Shown here: positions 37,133 to 45,853 of the stretch, one piece after another
How positions within the stretch are numbered: the first letter of the stretch is position 1
Layout: each line of letters begins with the position of its first letter
Origin: Phyllobacterium zundukense
GTDB lineage: Bacteria > Pseudomonadota > Alphaproteobacteria > Rhizobiales > Rhizobiaceae
Direction of reading: 5' to 3'
DNA length: 64,000 nt
Assembly (NCBI RefSeq): GCF_002764115.1
Contig: NZ_CP017940.1
Coordinates: 2,206,501-2,270,500, forward strand
Made by a program: the position numbers and the translations under genes
Notes under the pieces: model-generated
What the model saw: only the letters and a program-made list of their open reading frames with translations
Told to the model about the DNA's origin: nothing
Database searches by the model: none

Positions 37133-39287
37133 ATGCTGAAATCGCTTTCTCCCCCACAAGGGGGGAGATAAGTGCGGGATCCGCCGCCAGCCTCACCCAG
37201 ACCTTGTTGTCATGGAAGGCGGCGCCGCCATTGGGTGCGGGAGAATCGGCACCGGTCAAGACATTGATGCCCTCGCCGCGCTCGAAGGCTGAATTTGCAA
37301 AGATGCCTTCGGAAATGACCACGGCGCGCTTGGTCACAGCCTGCACACGTGCATGCACCACGACCTCGCCGCGATCATTGCCTATCTCGACGCGCGCGCC
37401 GTCTTCAATACCAAGCTCGGCCGCATCATCCGGATGGATCAGCAGTTCGGGGCGCCGTTCCTTGACTACCGATGTAGGGGTCTCGGAGAAGGTCGAGTTG
37501 AGGAAGTTGTGCGCAGGCGATGTCGCAAGGCGGAATGGATGCTTCTCATCCGCAACCTCGATCGCCTGCCAGTAGTCCGGCCATTGTGGCAGGGCCTCGT
37601 ATGGTCCCTGTAAACCCATGGATTGCGGCGGACGGTTCGGCGAGGGTCCGCCCGTCCAGTCCGGCTTGAAGCGGAACTTGCCGTCGGGCCAGCTGAAGCC
37701 CTTTTCATAATGCGCGGTTTCAAAGTCGGGCTGGATATCGAGCCAGCGCGCTTCTTTCAGCGCATCGAAACCGGGCAGATTGCTGGCGGCCATCATGTTG
37801 TCGATCAGCGTCCTGGCATCGAGGTCGAAGCCAGGAAGATCGTCGACGCCGAGGCGTTTCGCCAATTCATTGATGACGTAGAGGTTCGGCTGCGTTTCGC
37901 CGGGACCATCGATCAACTTCGGTCCGAGGACGATATGCTGCTGGCCGCCGCCACGATAAATATCGTCATGCTCCATGAACATGGTGGCCGGCAGGACGAC
38001 ATCGGCGAGCTTCGCGGTATCGGTCATGAACTGCTCGTGCACGGCCATGAACAGGTCTTCGCGCAGCATGCCCTGTTTCACCAGGCGTTGTTCCGGCGCA
38101 ACGTTGGCGGGATTGGTGTTCTGCACCAGCATGGCCATGACCGGTGGGCCGCCATACAGCGCAGCCGGATCGCCTGTGAGTGCCGCACCAATCTTGCACT
38201 GGTCGATATGGCGGACAGATGGATCGGCGAATGCCCGGCCCTCGATCTCCCGCTTGTCCATACGGAAAATGCCGGAATTCGAATGAAACCCGCCGCCACC
38301 CTCATATTTCCAGGCGCCTGTGACAGCAGGAATGCACAGGGCGGCATGCATATTCACCGCGCCATTGCGCTGGCGCGCGAAACCATAGCCGAGACGGAAA
38401 AATGTCTTCTTGGTCGTGCCGACCAGGCGGGCAAATTCTTCGATTTCTGCAACGGACAGGCCGGTGATCGCCGCAGCCCATTCCGGCGTGCGATCCTTCA
38501 GATGCTGTTCCAGTCCCTTCGGATCGTCGGTATGGCTGTTCAGATAATCCCAATCGGCAAGGCCATCGCGGAACAGGACATGCATGACCGCGCAGGCAAA
38601 CGCGCCATCGGTACCGGGCTTGAGCACCAGCCCAAGATCCGCCTGCCGGACAGTGGCAGTCTCGTAGATATCGATGGCGACGATCTTGGCGCCACGATCC
38701 TTGCGGGCGCGCACCGCATGGGTCATGACGTTGACCTGTGTCGCCGCGGCATTGGTGCCCCAGATGACGACGCAGTCGGACTTGGCCATTTCACGCGGAT
38801 CGACGCCGCCGAGCTTGCCGGTGCCTGCGAAGAAACCGGACCAGGCGAGGTTCGTGCAAATGCTGTCGAACTGGTTTGAATATTTCTTGGCGTGGCGCAG
38901 CCGATGAATGGAATCGCGCTGCACAAGGCCCATTGTGCCCGCATAGTAATAGGGCCAAATACTCTCGGAGCCGTATTCGGCCTCCGCCCTCAGGAACCGC
39001 TCGGCGATCAGGTCAAGGGCTGCTTCCCAGCTCGCGTCTTTCCAGATGCCTTCGCCTTTTGCACCGCCGCGAATGACCGGCTTCAGCAGCCGTTCCGGAT
39101 GGTGAATGCGCTCGGCATAGCGGGCGACCTTGGCGCAAATGACGCCAGCCGTGTAGCTGTTTTCCTTGGCGCCGCGCACACGCCCGATATGGCTCGTATC
39201 GAGGACTTCCACGTCGAGCGCGCAGGTGGACGGGCAATCGTGGGGACAGGCCGAATGGCCGGTGTGGAGAAGGACAGCTTTGTTCAT
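37128..39287 (-). CDS. Molybdopterin-dependent oxidoreductase, single subunit
   Basis: A 719-residue enzyme of the DMSO-reductase/formate-dehydrogenase superfamily. An N-terminal [4Fe-4S] motif is formed by Cys14, Cys18, Cys22 and Cys51 (ACPHDCPSTCAL ... GVICAKVARY). Molybdopterin-binding domains follow (VVIWGTNAAATQVNVMTHA, FFRLGYGFARQRNGA), and the C-terminal dinucleotide domain includes LLIHPDDAAELGIEDGARVE. No electron-transfer or chaperone gene is adjacent, so the acceptor is unknown. No Tat signal is visible; probably cytoplasmic. The last 12 codons are read through a dispersed repeat (37148-37168). Confidence 0.9.
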   Translation of the reverse strand: MNKAVLLHTGHSACPHDCPSTCALDVEVLDTSHIGRVRGAKENSYTAGVICAKVARYAERIHHPERLLKPVIRGGAKGEGIWKDASWEAALDLIAERFLRAEAEYGSESIWPYYYAGTMGLVQRDSIHRLRHAKKYSNQFDSICTNLAWSGFFAGTGKLGGVDPREMAKSDCVVIWGTNAAATQVNVMTHAVRARKDRGAKIVAIDIYETATVRQADLGLVLKPGTDGAFACAVMHVLFRDGLADWDYLNSHTDDPKGLEQHLKDRTPEWAAAITGLSVAEIEEFARLVGTTKKTFFRLGYGFARQRNGAVNMHAALCIPAVTGAWKYEGGGGFHSNSGIFRMDKREIEGRAFADPSVRHIDQCKIGAALTGDPAALYGGPPVMAMLVQNTNPANVAPEQRLVKQGMLREDLFMAVHEQFMTDTAKLADVVLPATMFMEHDDIYRGGGQQHIVLGPKLIDGPGETQPNLYVINELAKRLGVDDLPGFDLDARTLIDNMMAASNLPGFDALKEARWLDIQPDFETAHYEKGFSWPDGKFRFKPDWTGGPSPNRPPQSMGLQGPYEALPQWPDYWQAIEVADEKHPFRLATSPAHNFLNSTFSETPTSVVKERRPELLIHPDDAAELGIEDGARVEIGNDRGEVVVHARVQAVTKRAVVISEGIFANSAFERGEGINVLTGADSPAPNGGAAFHDNKVWVRLAADPALISPLVGEKAISAS
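37148..37168. repeat. REP-like GC hairpin inside the 3' end of a gene
   Basis: TCTCCCCC (37148-37155) and GGGGGAGA (37161-37168) with loop ACAAG. It encodes the residues SPLVGEK near the C-terminus of the molybdopterin enzyme. A related sequence occurs at 50411-50439, including the downstream GATAAG...GCGG block. Confidence 0.6.
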
Positions 39288-39448
39288 CGTCTATCCATAG
39301 CGCAAATTCTGGCAGCCACAAATGCTGCTTTTTGTCTTGGTGACAAGCTTGTGCCCGCAGCTCTTGACGTAGCCTTCGCATCTTGATAGTTAAGTGATTA
39401 CTTTAGTATCGTACTGACAAACGTTGCAAAAGAATCGGAGGAGCCGCC

Positions 39449-40096
39449 ATGTCACTCAAACTGTATTTTCACCCGCTGTCCTCCTTCTGCCAAAAGGTGC
39501 TGACTGCGCTCTATGAGAAAGACCTGCCCTTCGAGAAAAGCGTCGTCGATTTCATGGATCCGGCCGCGAGCGCCAGCTTCACCGAAATATGGCCGATCCG
39601 GCAATTTCCGGTGCTTCGCGACGAAGCGCGCGGCAAGACCATTCCTGAATCAAGCCTGATCATCGAGTATCTGGACCAGCATTATCCGGGAAAAGTGCAG
39701 TTGCTGCCCGCGGATCCCGAATTGGCGTTTCGGGCACGTCAGCTCGACCGCTTCTTCGACCTGCACGTGCAGGTACCGATGCAGAAGATCGTCACCGACA
39801 ATTTCCGCCCGGAAGGCCAGAATGACACTTTTGGCGTCGAAGAGTGCAAGAAGAAGCTGGGGGTTGCCTACGGCATCCTGGAAAAAGAAATTGTGAACAG
39901 GACTTGGGCGACAGGCGATCATTACACGATGGCGGACTGTGCAGCCTCACCTGCGCTGTTCTATGCCAATTTGTCGGTACCGCTCGGAGCCGAACATTCC
40001 AATGTGTCACGTTATCTGGACCGGCTGATGAACCGCCCCTCTTTCGCTCGCGCTATCGAAGAAGCGCAGCCGTATTTTCACTTGCGGCCAGAATAG
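39449..40096 (+). CDS. Glutathione S-transferase family protein
   Basis: A 215-residue two-domain GST. Thioredoxin-like N-terminus (LKLYFHPLSSFCQKVLTALYE, with Ser/Cys at the usual activating positions), glutathione-binding ESSLIIEYLDQHY, and an all-helical C-terminal domain from about residue 90. A GGAGGAG ribosome site precedes the ATG. Substrate not predictable. Ends one base before the convergent permease gene. Confidence 0.88.
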   Translation: MSLKLYFHPLSSFCQKVLTALYEKDLPFEKSVVDFMDPAASASFTEIWPIRQFPVLRDEARGKTIPESSLIIEYLDQHYPGKVQLLPADPELAFRARQLDRFFDLHVQVPMQKIVTDNFRPEGQNDTFGVEECKKKLGVAYGILEKEIVNRTWATGDHYTMADCAASPALFYANLSVPLGAEHSNVSRYLDRLMNRPSFARAIEEAQPYFHLRPE

Positions 40097-40097
40097 A

Positions 40098-40940
40098 TCA
40101 CGCCAGCCGCATGACCGCCGCACCGGCCGCGATCAAACCCACGGCAGCCAGACGCTTCGGACCAACGCTTTCATTGAGGATGAAGGCCGAAATGGCGACG
40201 GCAAAGAGGATGGACGTTTCGCGCAAGGCCGCCACGGCAGCGACCGGCGCCATGGTCATTGCCCATAGTGCCAGACCGTAGGAACCAAGCGTACCGACGC
40301 CGCCGATCGTCGCGAGGCGGGTGCGTTTGACGAAATGCGGCCAAAGCTCGCCCCTGCGCATCACCATTGTCCAGACAAACAGCGGCACGGCATTCAGTAC
40401 GAAAACCCACATTGTATAAGCAGCGGGCGCGCCGGAATGGCGCACGCCAACGCCGTCGATGAGCGTGTAGGAGGCAATCACGACAGCATTGATCAGGGCG
40501 AACATTGTAGCGGCTCGATTTGATGCCGCCCGGCGGCGCGATTCCAGCGCCAGCGCGAGGACACCTCCGCATATCAATGCAATTCCCGCCCATTTCTGCA
40601 AGGAAAGCACTTCGCCGATCAAAGGTCCGCTCGCAATGGCCACGATCAGTGGCGCCGTGCCGCGCATGATCGGATATGCCTGGCTCATGTCGCCACTGCG
40701 ATAGGCAGCAGCCACGAGCACAAGATAGATGACCTGGGCGACGCCGGACGCTGCAAGGAACGGCCAGCTTTCGCGTGCCGGCGGCGCAAGGAAGGGCAGG
40801 CAAATCGCAGCAATCAGCCCGGCAGAGGTCACCACCACCACGGTGTTGAGGAACTTGTCGCCCTCGGATTTGACGACGGCATTCCAGCTTGCATGCATGA
40901 GCGCAGCAAACAGCACAACGAGGACGACGGTTCCGGACAT
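40098..40940 (-). CDS. EamA/DMT-family permease
   Basis: A 280-residue protein with ten predicted helices in two EamA repeats (VLVVLFAALMHASWNAVVKSE in helix 1, RGTAPLIVAIASGPLIGE in the first repeat). Transport substrate unknown. It ends 1 bp from the convergent GST gene, with no room for a terminator between them. Confidence 0.85.
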   Translation of the reverse strand: MSGTVVLVVLFAALMHASWNAVVKSEGDKFLNTVVVVTSAGLIAAICLPFLAPPARESWPFLAASGVAQVIYLVLVAAAYRSGDMSQAYPIMRGTAPLIVAIASGPLIGEVLSLQKWAGIALICGGVLALALESRRRAASNRAATMFALINAVVIASYTLIDGVGVRHSGAPAAYTMWVFVLNAVPLFVWTMVMRRGELWPHFVKRTRLATIGGVGTLGSYGLALWAMTMAPVAAVAALRETSILFAVAISAFILNESVGPKRLAAVGLIAAGAAVMRLA

Positions 40941-41101
40941 TTATAACCCCAACACGCCAGCCAGTTGCGCGTGACCAGCTTGCTCTATGACAGATTTGTG
41001 TCTGTGGGCAAATTCGTTAATTGGAAGCTTAACATCAACGATTCTAATGGGACGATCGTTCGTACGCTTGCGACCGAACGAACATCGTGAAACAAGCAGC
41101 C

Positions 41102-41962
41102 ATGAACTATCGTCACGCCTATCATGCCGGCAATTTCGCCGATGTGGTCAAACACATCATACTGATGCGAATTGTCCTTTATCTGCAACGCAAGGACCAG
41201 GCCTTTCGCGTCATCGATACCCATGCGGGTATCGGCCGCTATGATCTGCAAGGCATCGAGGCGGGCAAGACCAATGAGTGGCAAAGCGGCGTCGGGCGGC
41301 TGCTGGACGCCAAGGTCGATGCAAAGGTTGCGGAGCTGATCCAGCCCTATCTCGACATCGTTCGCGCTGAAAACGCTGACGGCACGATGCGCCATTATCC
41401 GGGTTCGCCGTTGATCGTGCGACATCTTCTGCGGCGTCAGGACCGGCTTTCGGCGCTCGAACTGCACCCGCAGGATGCCGAATTGCTGGCCGACGTCTTC
41501 GAGGGCGACATTCAGGTCCGCGTGACCAAGCTCGATGGCTGGCTGGCGCTTGGCGCCCATCTGCCGCCGAAGGAAAAGCGCGGCCTTGTGCTGGTCGATC
41601 CGCCGTTCGAAGTGGGTGGGGAATTCGACCGGCTCGTCGATGGGCTTGTGCGGGCGCACAAGCGTTTTTCCGGCGGGATCTTTGCGCTGTGGTATCCCGT
41701 GAAGGACCGGCAGGAGGTCCGGCGGTTCGTCACGGCGCTGCAGGAAACCGGAATTCCCAAGATCTTGCGTGCGGAATTGATGATTCGTGCGCCCTCAGCG
41801 GAACCGAGGCTGGATGGCACCGGCATGATTATCGTCAATCCTCCCTATACGCTGGATGATGAATTACGCACCATCCTCCCGGCGTTGTCGAAAATCCTCA
41901 GTGAGGGACAGAATGCAGGTTTCACACTCGATTGGATCCGTGGCGAGCAAGTTGCCACTTGA
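41102..41962 (+). CDS. rlmJ: 23S rRNA (adenine-2030-N6)-methyltransferase
   Basis: A 286-residue Rossmann-fold methyltransferase that modifies A2030 of 23S rRNA. N-terminal family signature MNYRHAYHAGNFADVVKHI, SAM-site region VIDTHAGIGRYDL, catalytic N6-methylase motif DPPF in VLVDPPFEVGGEF, and TGMIIVNPPYTLD near the end. The ATG at 41102 matches the usual N-terminus, although a GTG at 41087 is also in frame. Confidence 0.93.
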   Translation: MNYRHAYHAGNFADVVKHIILMRIVLYLQRKDQAFRVIDTHAGIGRYDLQGIEAGKTNEWQSGVGRLLDAKVDAKVAELIQPYLDIVRAENADGTMRHYPGSPLIVRHLLRRQDRLSALELHPQDAELLADVFEGDIQVRVTKLDGWLALGAHLPPKEKRGLVLVDPPFEVGGEFDRLVDGLVRAHKRFSGGIFALWYPVKDRQEVRRFVTALQETGIPKILRAELMIRAPSAEPRLDGTGMIIVNPPYTLDDELRTILPALSKILSEGQNAGFTLDWIRGEQVAT

Positions 41963-42020
41963 CCGGACGCAACTGCTGGTCGAGATTGGCGTTACGAAGA
42001 CATTTCACGGAGAGTGATCC

Positions 42021-42467
42021 ATGGCACGCGTATCGTCCCTTCTTGCTGCAAGCTTCGCAGTCGGTGTGGCACTATCCTCCATCGCCGCCCCGGCAAGGGC
42101 TGCGGACTACACCGAGAGCGGGCCGGGCTATGACGATACATGCGGTCGGGCACACGTGTTGAACCGCATCGTCAACAGATTCTCCTACCAGGTGCACCAC
42201 GTACCCGGCCTGCCGCAGGTGGCGATCCAGGATTTCAGCGACGTGCGCCTAAGTCGCTATGAACCGAGCCGCGATCCTGAACTGGCTGCAGTGGCCCGTC
42301 ACTATTGCCGTGCTACAGCCCACCTGTCCGATGGCGATCAGCGTCCGGTCTGGTATCTGGTCGAAGAGGGACAGGGGTTTGTCGGGGTCGGTAACAATGT
42401 CGAGTTCTGCGTCGCAGGATTTGATCGCTGGCACGTCTACAATGGCAATTGCCGCACCTTGTATTGA
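42021..42467 (+). CDS. Secreted cysteine-containing hypothetical protein
   Basis: A 148-residue exported protein. The signal peptide ends near ARAADY, and four Cys remain in the mature part (DTCGRAHVLNRI, RHYCRATAH, VEFCVAGFDRW, NGNCRTLY), probably as two disulfides. Family not named with confidence. It sits 13 bp upstream of the RNase T2 gene and is likely co-transcribed. A partner, folding or inhibitor role for the nuclease is possible but only an inference from position. Confidence 0.7.
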   Translation: MARVSSLLAASFAVGVALSSIAAPARAADYTESGPGYDDTCGRAHVLNRIVNRFSYQVHHVPGLPQVAIQDFSDVRLSRYEPSRDPELAAVARHYCRATAHLSDGDQRPVWYLVEEGQGFVGVGNNVEFCVAGFDRWHVYNGNCRTLY

Positions 42468-42480
42468 TTTTAAATAGAGT

Positions 42481-43218
42481 ATGCCGATCGGAAAGCTGGC
42501 CCGCTACGCCCTGTTTGCGGCCCTGATCGGCATAACCATCCTCACCTATCTGAGGGAGCAGAATCAGCCGCAGGACAGCAGCCCTGAACCAATCGCGGCC
42601 TCCGAACGGCAACCGAATCGTTTGCCGGCCGCAGTTGTTCCGGCAGGATCCGGGTTCGACTATTACGTCCTTGCCCTCTCCTGGTCGCCGAGTTATTGCG
42701 CGGCGGAAGGTCCAAACGCCAACCGGCAGCAATGCGCTTCCGGCCGCCCCTACGGCTTCGTCGTGCACGGATTATGGCCGCAATATGAGCGCGGCTACCC
42801 GCAGGATTGCGATACATCGCAGCCACGCGACGTGCCTTTTGCCAAGGCCAAGCAGCTATCCGATATCATGCCGTCGACCGGCCTCGTTATCCACGAGTGG
42901 CGCAAGCACGGTACCTGTACCGGCTTGACCCAGAAGGACTATTTTGCGGTGATACGCCAGGCGGTAGAGCGCGTTTCGATACCCTCGGCGTACCGCCAGC
43001 CAACGCCACGCGCGCCGGTCAATCCGCTCGTTCTCGAACAGGCTTTTATCTCCGCCAATCCGGGTCTGACAAAGGATGGAATTGCCATTACCTGTGACAG
43101 CGACTATTTGCGCGAGGTGCGCGTCTGCCTGACAAAGGATCTCAGCTTCCGCTCGTGTCCCGAGGTCGAGCGCTCGTCCTGCCGGCGGCGATCTGCGGCA
43201 ATGCCGGCCGCGCAGTAA
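42481..43218 (+). CDS. RNase T2-family secreted ribonuclease
   Basis: A 245-residue endoribonuclease. The N-terminal signal/anchor (LARYALFAALIGITILTYL) targets it out of the cytoplasm. Both catalytic blocks are intact: CAS1 FVVHGLWPQ (His96) and CAS2 IHEWRKHGTC (His138, Glu139, His143). Several Cys suit disulfides. Likely role: periplasmic or extracellular RNA breakdown. Follows a small secreted Cys protein gene. Confidence 0.92.
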   Translation: MPIGKLARYALFAALIGITILTYLREQNQPQDSSPEPIAASERQPNRLPAAVVPAGSGFDYYVLALSWSPSYCAAEGPNANRQQCASGRPYGFVVHGLWPQYERGYPQDCDTSQPRDVPFAKAKQLSDIMPSTGLVIHEWRKHGTCTGLTQKDYFAVIRQAVERVSIPSAYRQPTPRAPVNPLVLEQAFISANPGLTKDGIAITCDSDYLREVRVCLTKDLSFRSCPEVERSSCRRRSAAMPAAQ

Positions 43219-43292
43219 AATGCCGCGCTTTGCTAATCCCCGTGACCGGTTTACGGTTCGGCACCGAATCGCCAAAACACTGGAGCGTCATC

Positions 43293-43889
43293 GTGACGAA
43301 AGTACTTTATTCTCCTGCCTCCCCCTACAGCACCAAAGTCCGCATGGCTGCGCTCTATGCGGGTGTCCCTGTTGAATCCGTGCTGGTCGACAGCAATGCC
43401 GAACCCGCGGAACTGATCAATGCCAACCCGCTGGGCAAGATCCCGACGCTTATTCTCGACGATGGCAAGGCCATCTTCGACAGCCGGGTCATCACGCAAT
43501 ATCTGAACCGTTTGTCCGGCAACAAGATTTTCCCGCGCAATGCGGAAAAACGCCTGGAAGCCGAACAGCTGGAATCGATCGCCGATGGTCTCTGCGATGT
43601 CCTGCTGGCGCATGTCTATGAGCGCCGCTTTCACCCGGAGGAAAAGATCCATCAGCCGTGGCTCGATCGCCAATGGGGCAAGGCGCTCCGCGTGCTTGAT
43701 CAGTTGAATGCCGCGCCGCCTCGCCTCAACAAGAAAATCCATGGCGGTCATATCGCGCTGGCCGCCGCCCTCGCCTATGCGAGCCTGCGTTTCGAAGGCA
43801 AATGGGAAAAGGGCCGCTCCAAGCTGAAGCGCTGGCAGAAGCGCTTCGAGGAATTGCATCCGGAGTTGGCCGCGCTGCTGCCGAAATAA
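43293..43889 (+). CDS. Glutathione S-transferase family protein
   Basis: A 198-residue GST-like protein with N-terminal VLYSPASPYSTKVRMAALYAG, glutathione-site block NPLGKIPTLILDDG, and FDSRVITQYL. The GTG at 43293 has a GGAG site 7 nt upstream, so I chose it over the longer frame opening at 43155, which overlaps the RNase gene. Followed by a strong shared terminator. Confidence 0.88.
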   Translation: MTKVLYSPASPYSTKVRMAALYAGVPVESVLVDSNAEPAELINANPLGKIPTLILDDGKAIFDSRVITQYLNRLSGNKIFPRNAEKRLEAEQLESIADGLCDVLLAHVYERRFHPEEKIHQPWLDRQWGKALRVLDQLNAAPPRLNKKIHGGHIALAAALAYASLRFEGKWEKGRSKLKRWQKRFEELHPELAALLPK

Positions 43890-43902
43890 ACCCCAGGCAA
43901 GA

Positions 43903-43934
43903 AAAAAGCCGGGCAGTTTCCTGCCCGGCTTTTT
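43903..43934. terminator. Bidirectional rho-independent terminator
   Basis: A 13-bp stem (43903-43915 with 43922-43934, core AGCCGGGCA/TGCCCGGCT), loop GTTTCC, with an A-run and a T-run on the two sides. It ends both the GST gene and the convergent outer-membrane protein gene. Confidence 0.92.
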
Positions 43935-43951
43935 GCTGAAATACGCTGGTT

Positions 43952-44593
43952 TTAGAACTTGTAGCCAACACCAACACGAACTTCGTTCGTGGTGAGCTTG
44001 CTCGAAACGTCGTCAACACCACCGAGGTCATAGTCCTTGCGGCCATAATCGCTGTAGCGATACTCAAGACGTCCGACGATGTTCTGAGTGATCTTGGCTT
44101 CTGCACCGGCACCGGCCGTCCAGCCGATGTGGGTGTTGGAATCGCTACCGGTAGCGGACTCGAGCTTGCTGTTCGTCACGGCAAGACCGCCGGTGCCGTA
44201 AAGCAGAACCGGGTTGAGATCGATACCGGCGCGAGCACGGACCGAACCTTCTACGCCCTGCTTGGCCTTGATGCCATTGCTGGTATCGTCACCACCGGAA
44301 TAGCCGAGATCGGCTTCACCACCATAGACGAACTGGCCGTTCTGGAAGTTATAACCACCATAGGCGCCGCCCTTGAAACCGTCGGCGTCGATGTTGCCTT
44401 CCTCGGTCTTGTGCTTGTTCCAACCGTAGCCGCCATAGGCACCAAGGTAGGCGCCGGACCAATCGGAGACGGGTGCTTCAACGACGGCTTCCGGAGCCGG
44501 AGCCTGTTCTACAACGGCGTCGGCAGCAAGAACCGGGGCGGAGAGCGTCAGCACAGCTGCCGAAGCGAGGATCATTGTTTTAAGAGTGCGCAT
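43952..44593 (-). CDS. Omp25/Omp31-family outer-membrane protein
   Basis: A 213-residue eight-stranded beta-barrel. Signal peptide MRTLKTMILASAAVLTLSAP to ALAAD, a short Pro/Ala/Val-rich linker, then alternating strands (WSGAYLGAYGGYGWNK, GAYGGYNFQNGQFVYGGEAD) ending in VRVGVGYKF with the C-terminal Phe needed for barrel assembly. Strongly resembles Brucella Omp25 in its start (MRTLK) and tail. The ATG at 44593 is chosen because it begins the signal peptide and has a GGGAG site upstream. Confidence 0.93.
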   Translation of the reverse strand: MRTLKTMILASAAVLTLSAPVLAADAVVEQAPAPEAVVEAPVSDWSGAYLGAYGGYGWNKHKTEEGNIDADGFKGGAYGGYNFQNGQFVYGGEADLGYSGGDDTSNGIKAKQGVEGSVRARAGIDLNPVLLYGTGGLAVTNSKLESATGSDSNTHIGWTAGAGAEAKITQNIVGRLEYRYSDYGRKDYDLGGVDDVSSKLTTNEVRVGVGYKF

Positions 44594-45085
44594 GGCAATC
44601 TCCCTTTTTAGAACTCTTTCACACGGAGCGGGCACTGGTCGGGGGGAAAACCATTGATCTGCGTCCGCTTAACGAGACGGACATTCGCTCCGCATTGTGG
44701 CGGCACTTGCTCCGGAGTGTGAAAAGAAGCCGACGAGAAGATGGCAGAAATGCGATGTGTTTTTTATGCAACAATCAGAATTCGTCAATGATTTCAATTA
44801 TCTAAAAATACTCCCATAAAATAAAAGTTTATGGATATTTGAGTAAAATCTACTCGGACGTCACTCGATATTGCAGCGCAATATAATATACTTAATGGAT
44901 ACTTAATTTCTGCATTCGTCTTGAGCCGCGCTTTGAAATTCTCGTGCTATACGGCGTCAGCTGACTGAAAAGGCATTGGACATGCGCGATCCACTGCAGC
45001 TGTTCATTGCTGACCTTTCGCCCTCGCGCTTTCAATCCGCCATCCTTATATTCGTGGCTGAATCGCAGCATAAGGAAGAGCCAAC
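44594..45085. promoter_or_regulatory. Long intergenic region upstream of the Omp25-like gene
   Basis: About 490 bp with no gene I can support. The part near the omp start is G+C-balanced and must hold its promoter and a leader of unknown length. 44760-44910 is strongly A+T-rich. Outer-membrane protein genes of this kind are often controlled by small RNAs, but I see no clear sRNA terminator here. The right end holds an AAGGAAGAG ribosome site for the SDR gene. Confidence 0.45.
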
Positions 45086-45853
45086 TTGAAGTCTGACCAA
45101 ACCGTTGTTCTTGTAACCGGTGGCGCAAAGCGAATCGGCAAGGCAATTGTCGAAGATCTCGTTGCACATGGCTTTGCCGTTGCGATTCATTGCAATCATT
45201 CGCGCGATGAGGGCGAAGAACTTTTGACAGATATTTATGCCGCGGGTGGCACGGCGTGTGTCGTCCAGGCCGATCTTGCGGACAGCAATGCCGTGCGCCG
45301 GCTTGTCGGTGACGCGAAGGATCAGCTCGGACCGGTCCAATTGCTGGTCAACAATGCTTCGACTTTTCAGGAAGACGGAATCGGCAATCTGACCGACGAC
45401 GCGATCTGGGACAGGCATTTTGCCGTGCACGTCAAGGCGCCGGTACTGCTCGCCGATGCGATGGCTTCAGCCCTGCCCGCCGGCAAGGATGGTCTGGTTG
45501 TCAATCTCATCGACTACCGCGTGTGGAAGCTCACGCCCAAATTCATGTCCTATACGTTGTCGAAATCGGCGCTCGGGACAGCGACACAGACGCTTGCACA
45601 GGCGTTGGCGCCACGTATCCGCGTGAATGCTATTGGCCCAGGGCCAACCCTGCCGAGCCCCAGGCAGAGTCAAACGGATTTCAACCGCCAGGTCAGTGGG
45701 CTCCTGTTGAAACACGGGCCCGATCTGTCAGAATTCGGCCGTACAATCCGCTATCTCTGGGAGACACGCTCGATAACGGGGCAAATGATTGCGCTCGATG
45801 GCGGGCAGCATCTGGCTTGGGAAACGCCGGATGTAACAGGAATTACAGAATGA
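45086..45853 (+). CDS. SDR-family oxidoreductase (FolM/pteridine-reductase-like)
   Basis: A 255-residue Rossmann-fold dehydrogenase. NAD(P) motif [11 protein letters not shown] at the N-terminus, NNAST loop, then a catalytic region where the usual Y-x3-K is YTLSKSALG. The length and the [12 protein letters not shown] block resemble FolM and pteridine reductases, which act on dihydromonapterin/dihydrofolate. TTG start with a strong ribosome site (AAGGAAGAG). Overlaps the uvrC start by ATGA. Confidence 0.83.
   Translation: MKSDQTVVLVTGGAKRIGKAIVEDLVAHGFAVAIHCNHSRDEGEELLTDIYAAGGTACVVQADLADSNAVRRLVGDAKDQLGPVQLLVNNASTFQEDGIGNLTDDAIWDRHFAVHVKAPVLLADAMASALPAGKDGLVVNLIDYRVWKLTPKFMSYTLSKSALGTATQTLAQALAPRIRVNAIGPGPTLPSPRQSQTDFNRQVSGLLLKHGPDLSEFGRTIRYLWETRSITGQMIALDGGQHLAWETPDVTGITE

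Noticed and set aside
37623..38879. Plus-strand open frame of 418 codons across the molybdopterin enzyme
   Set aside because: Antisense shadow of a gene with intact cofactor motifs.
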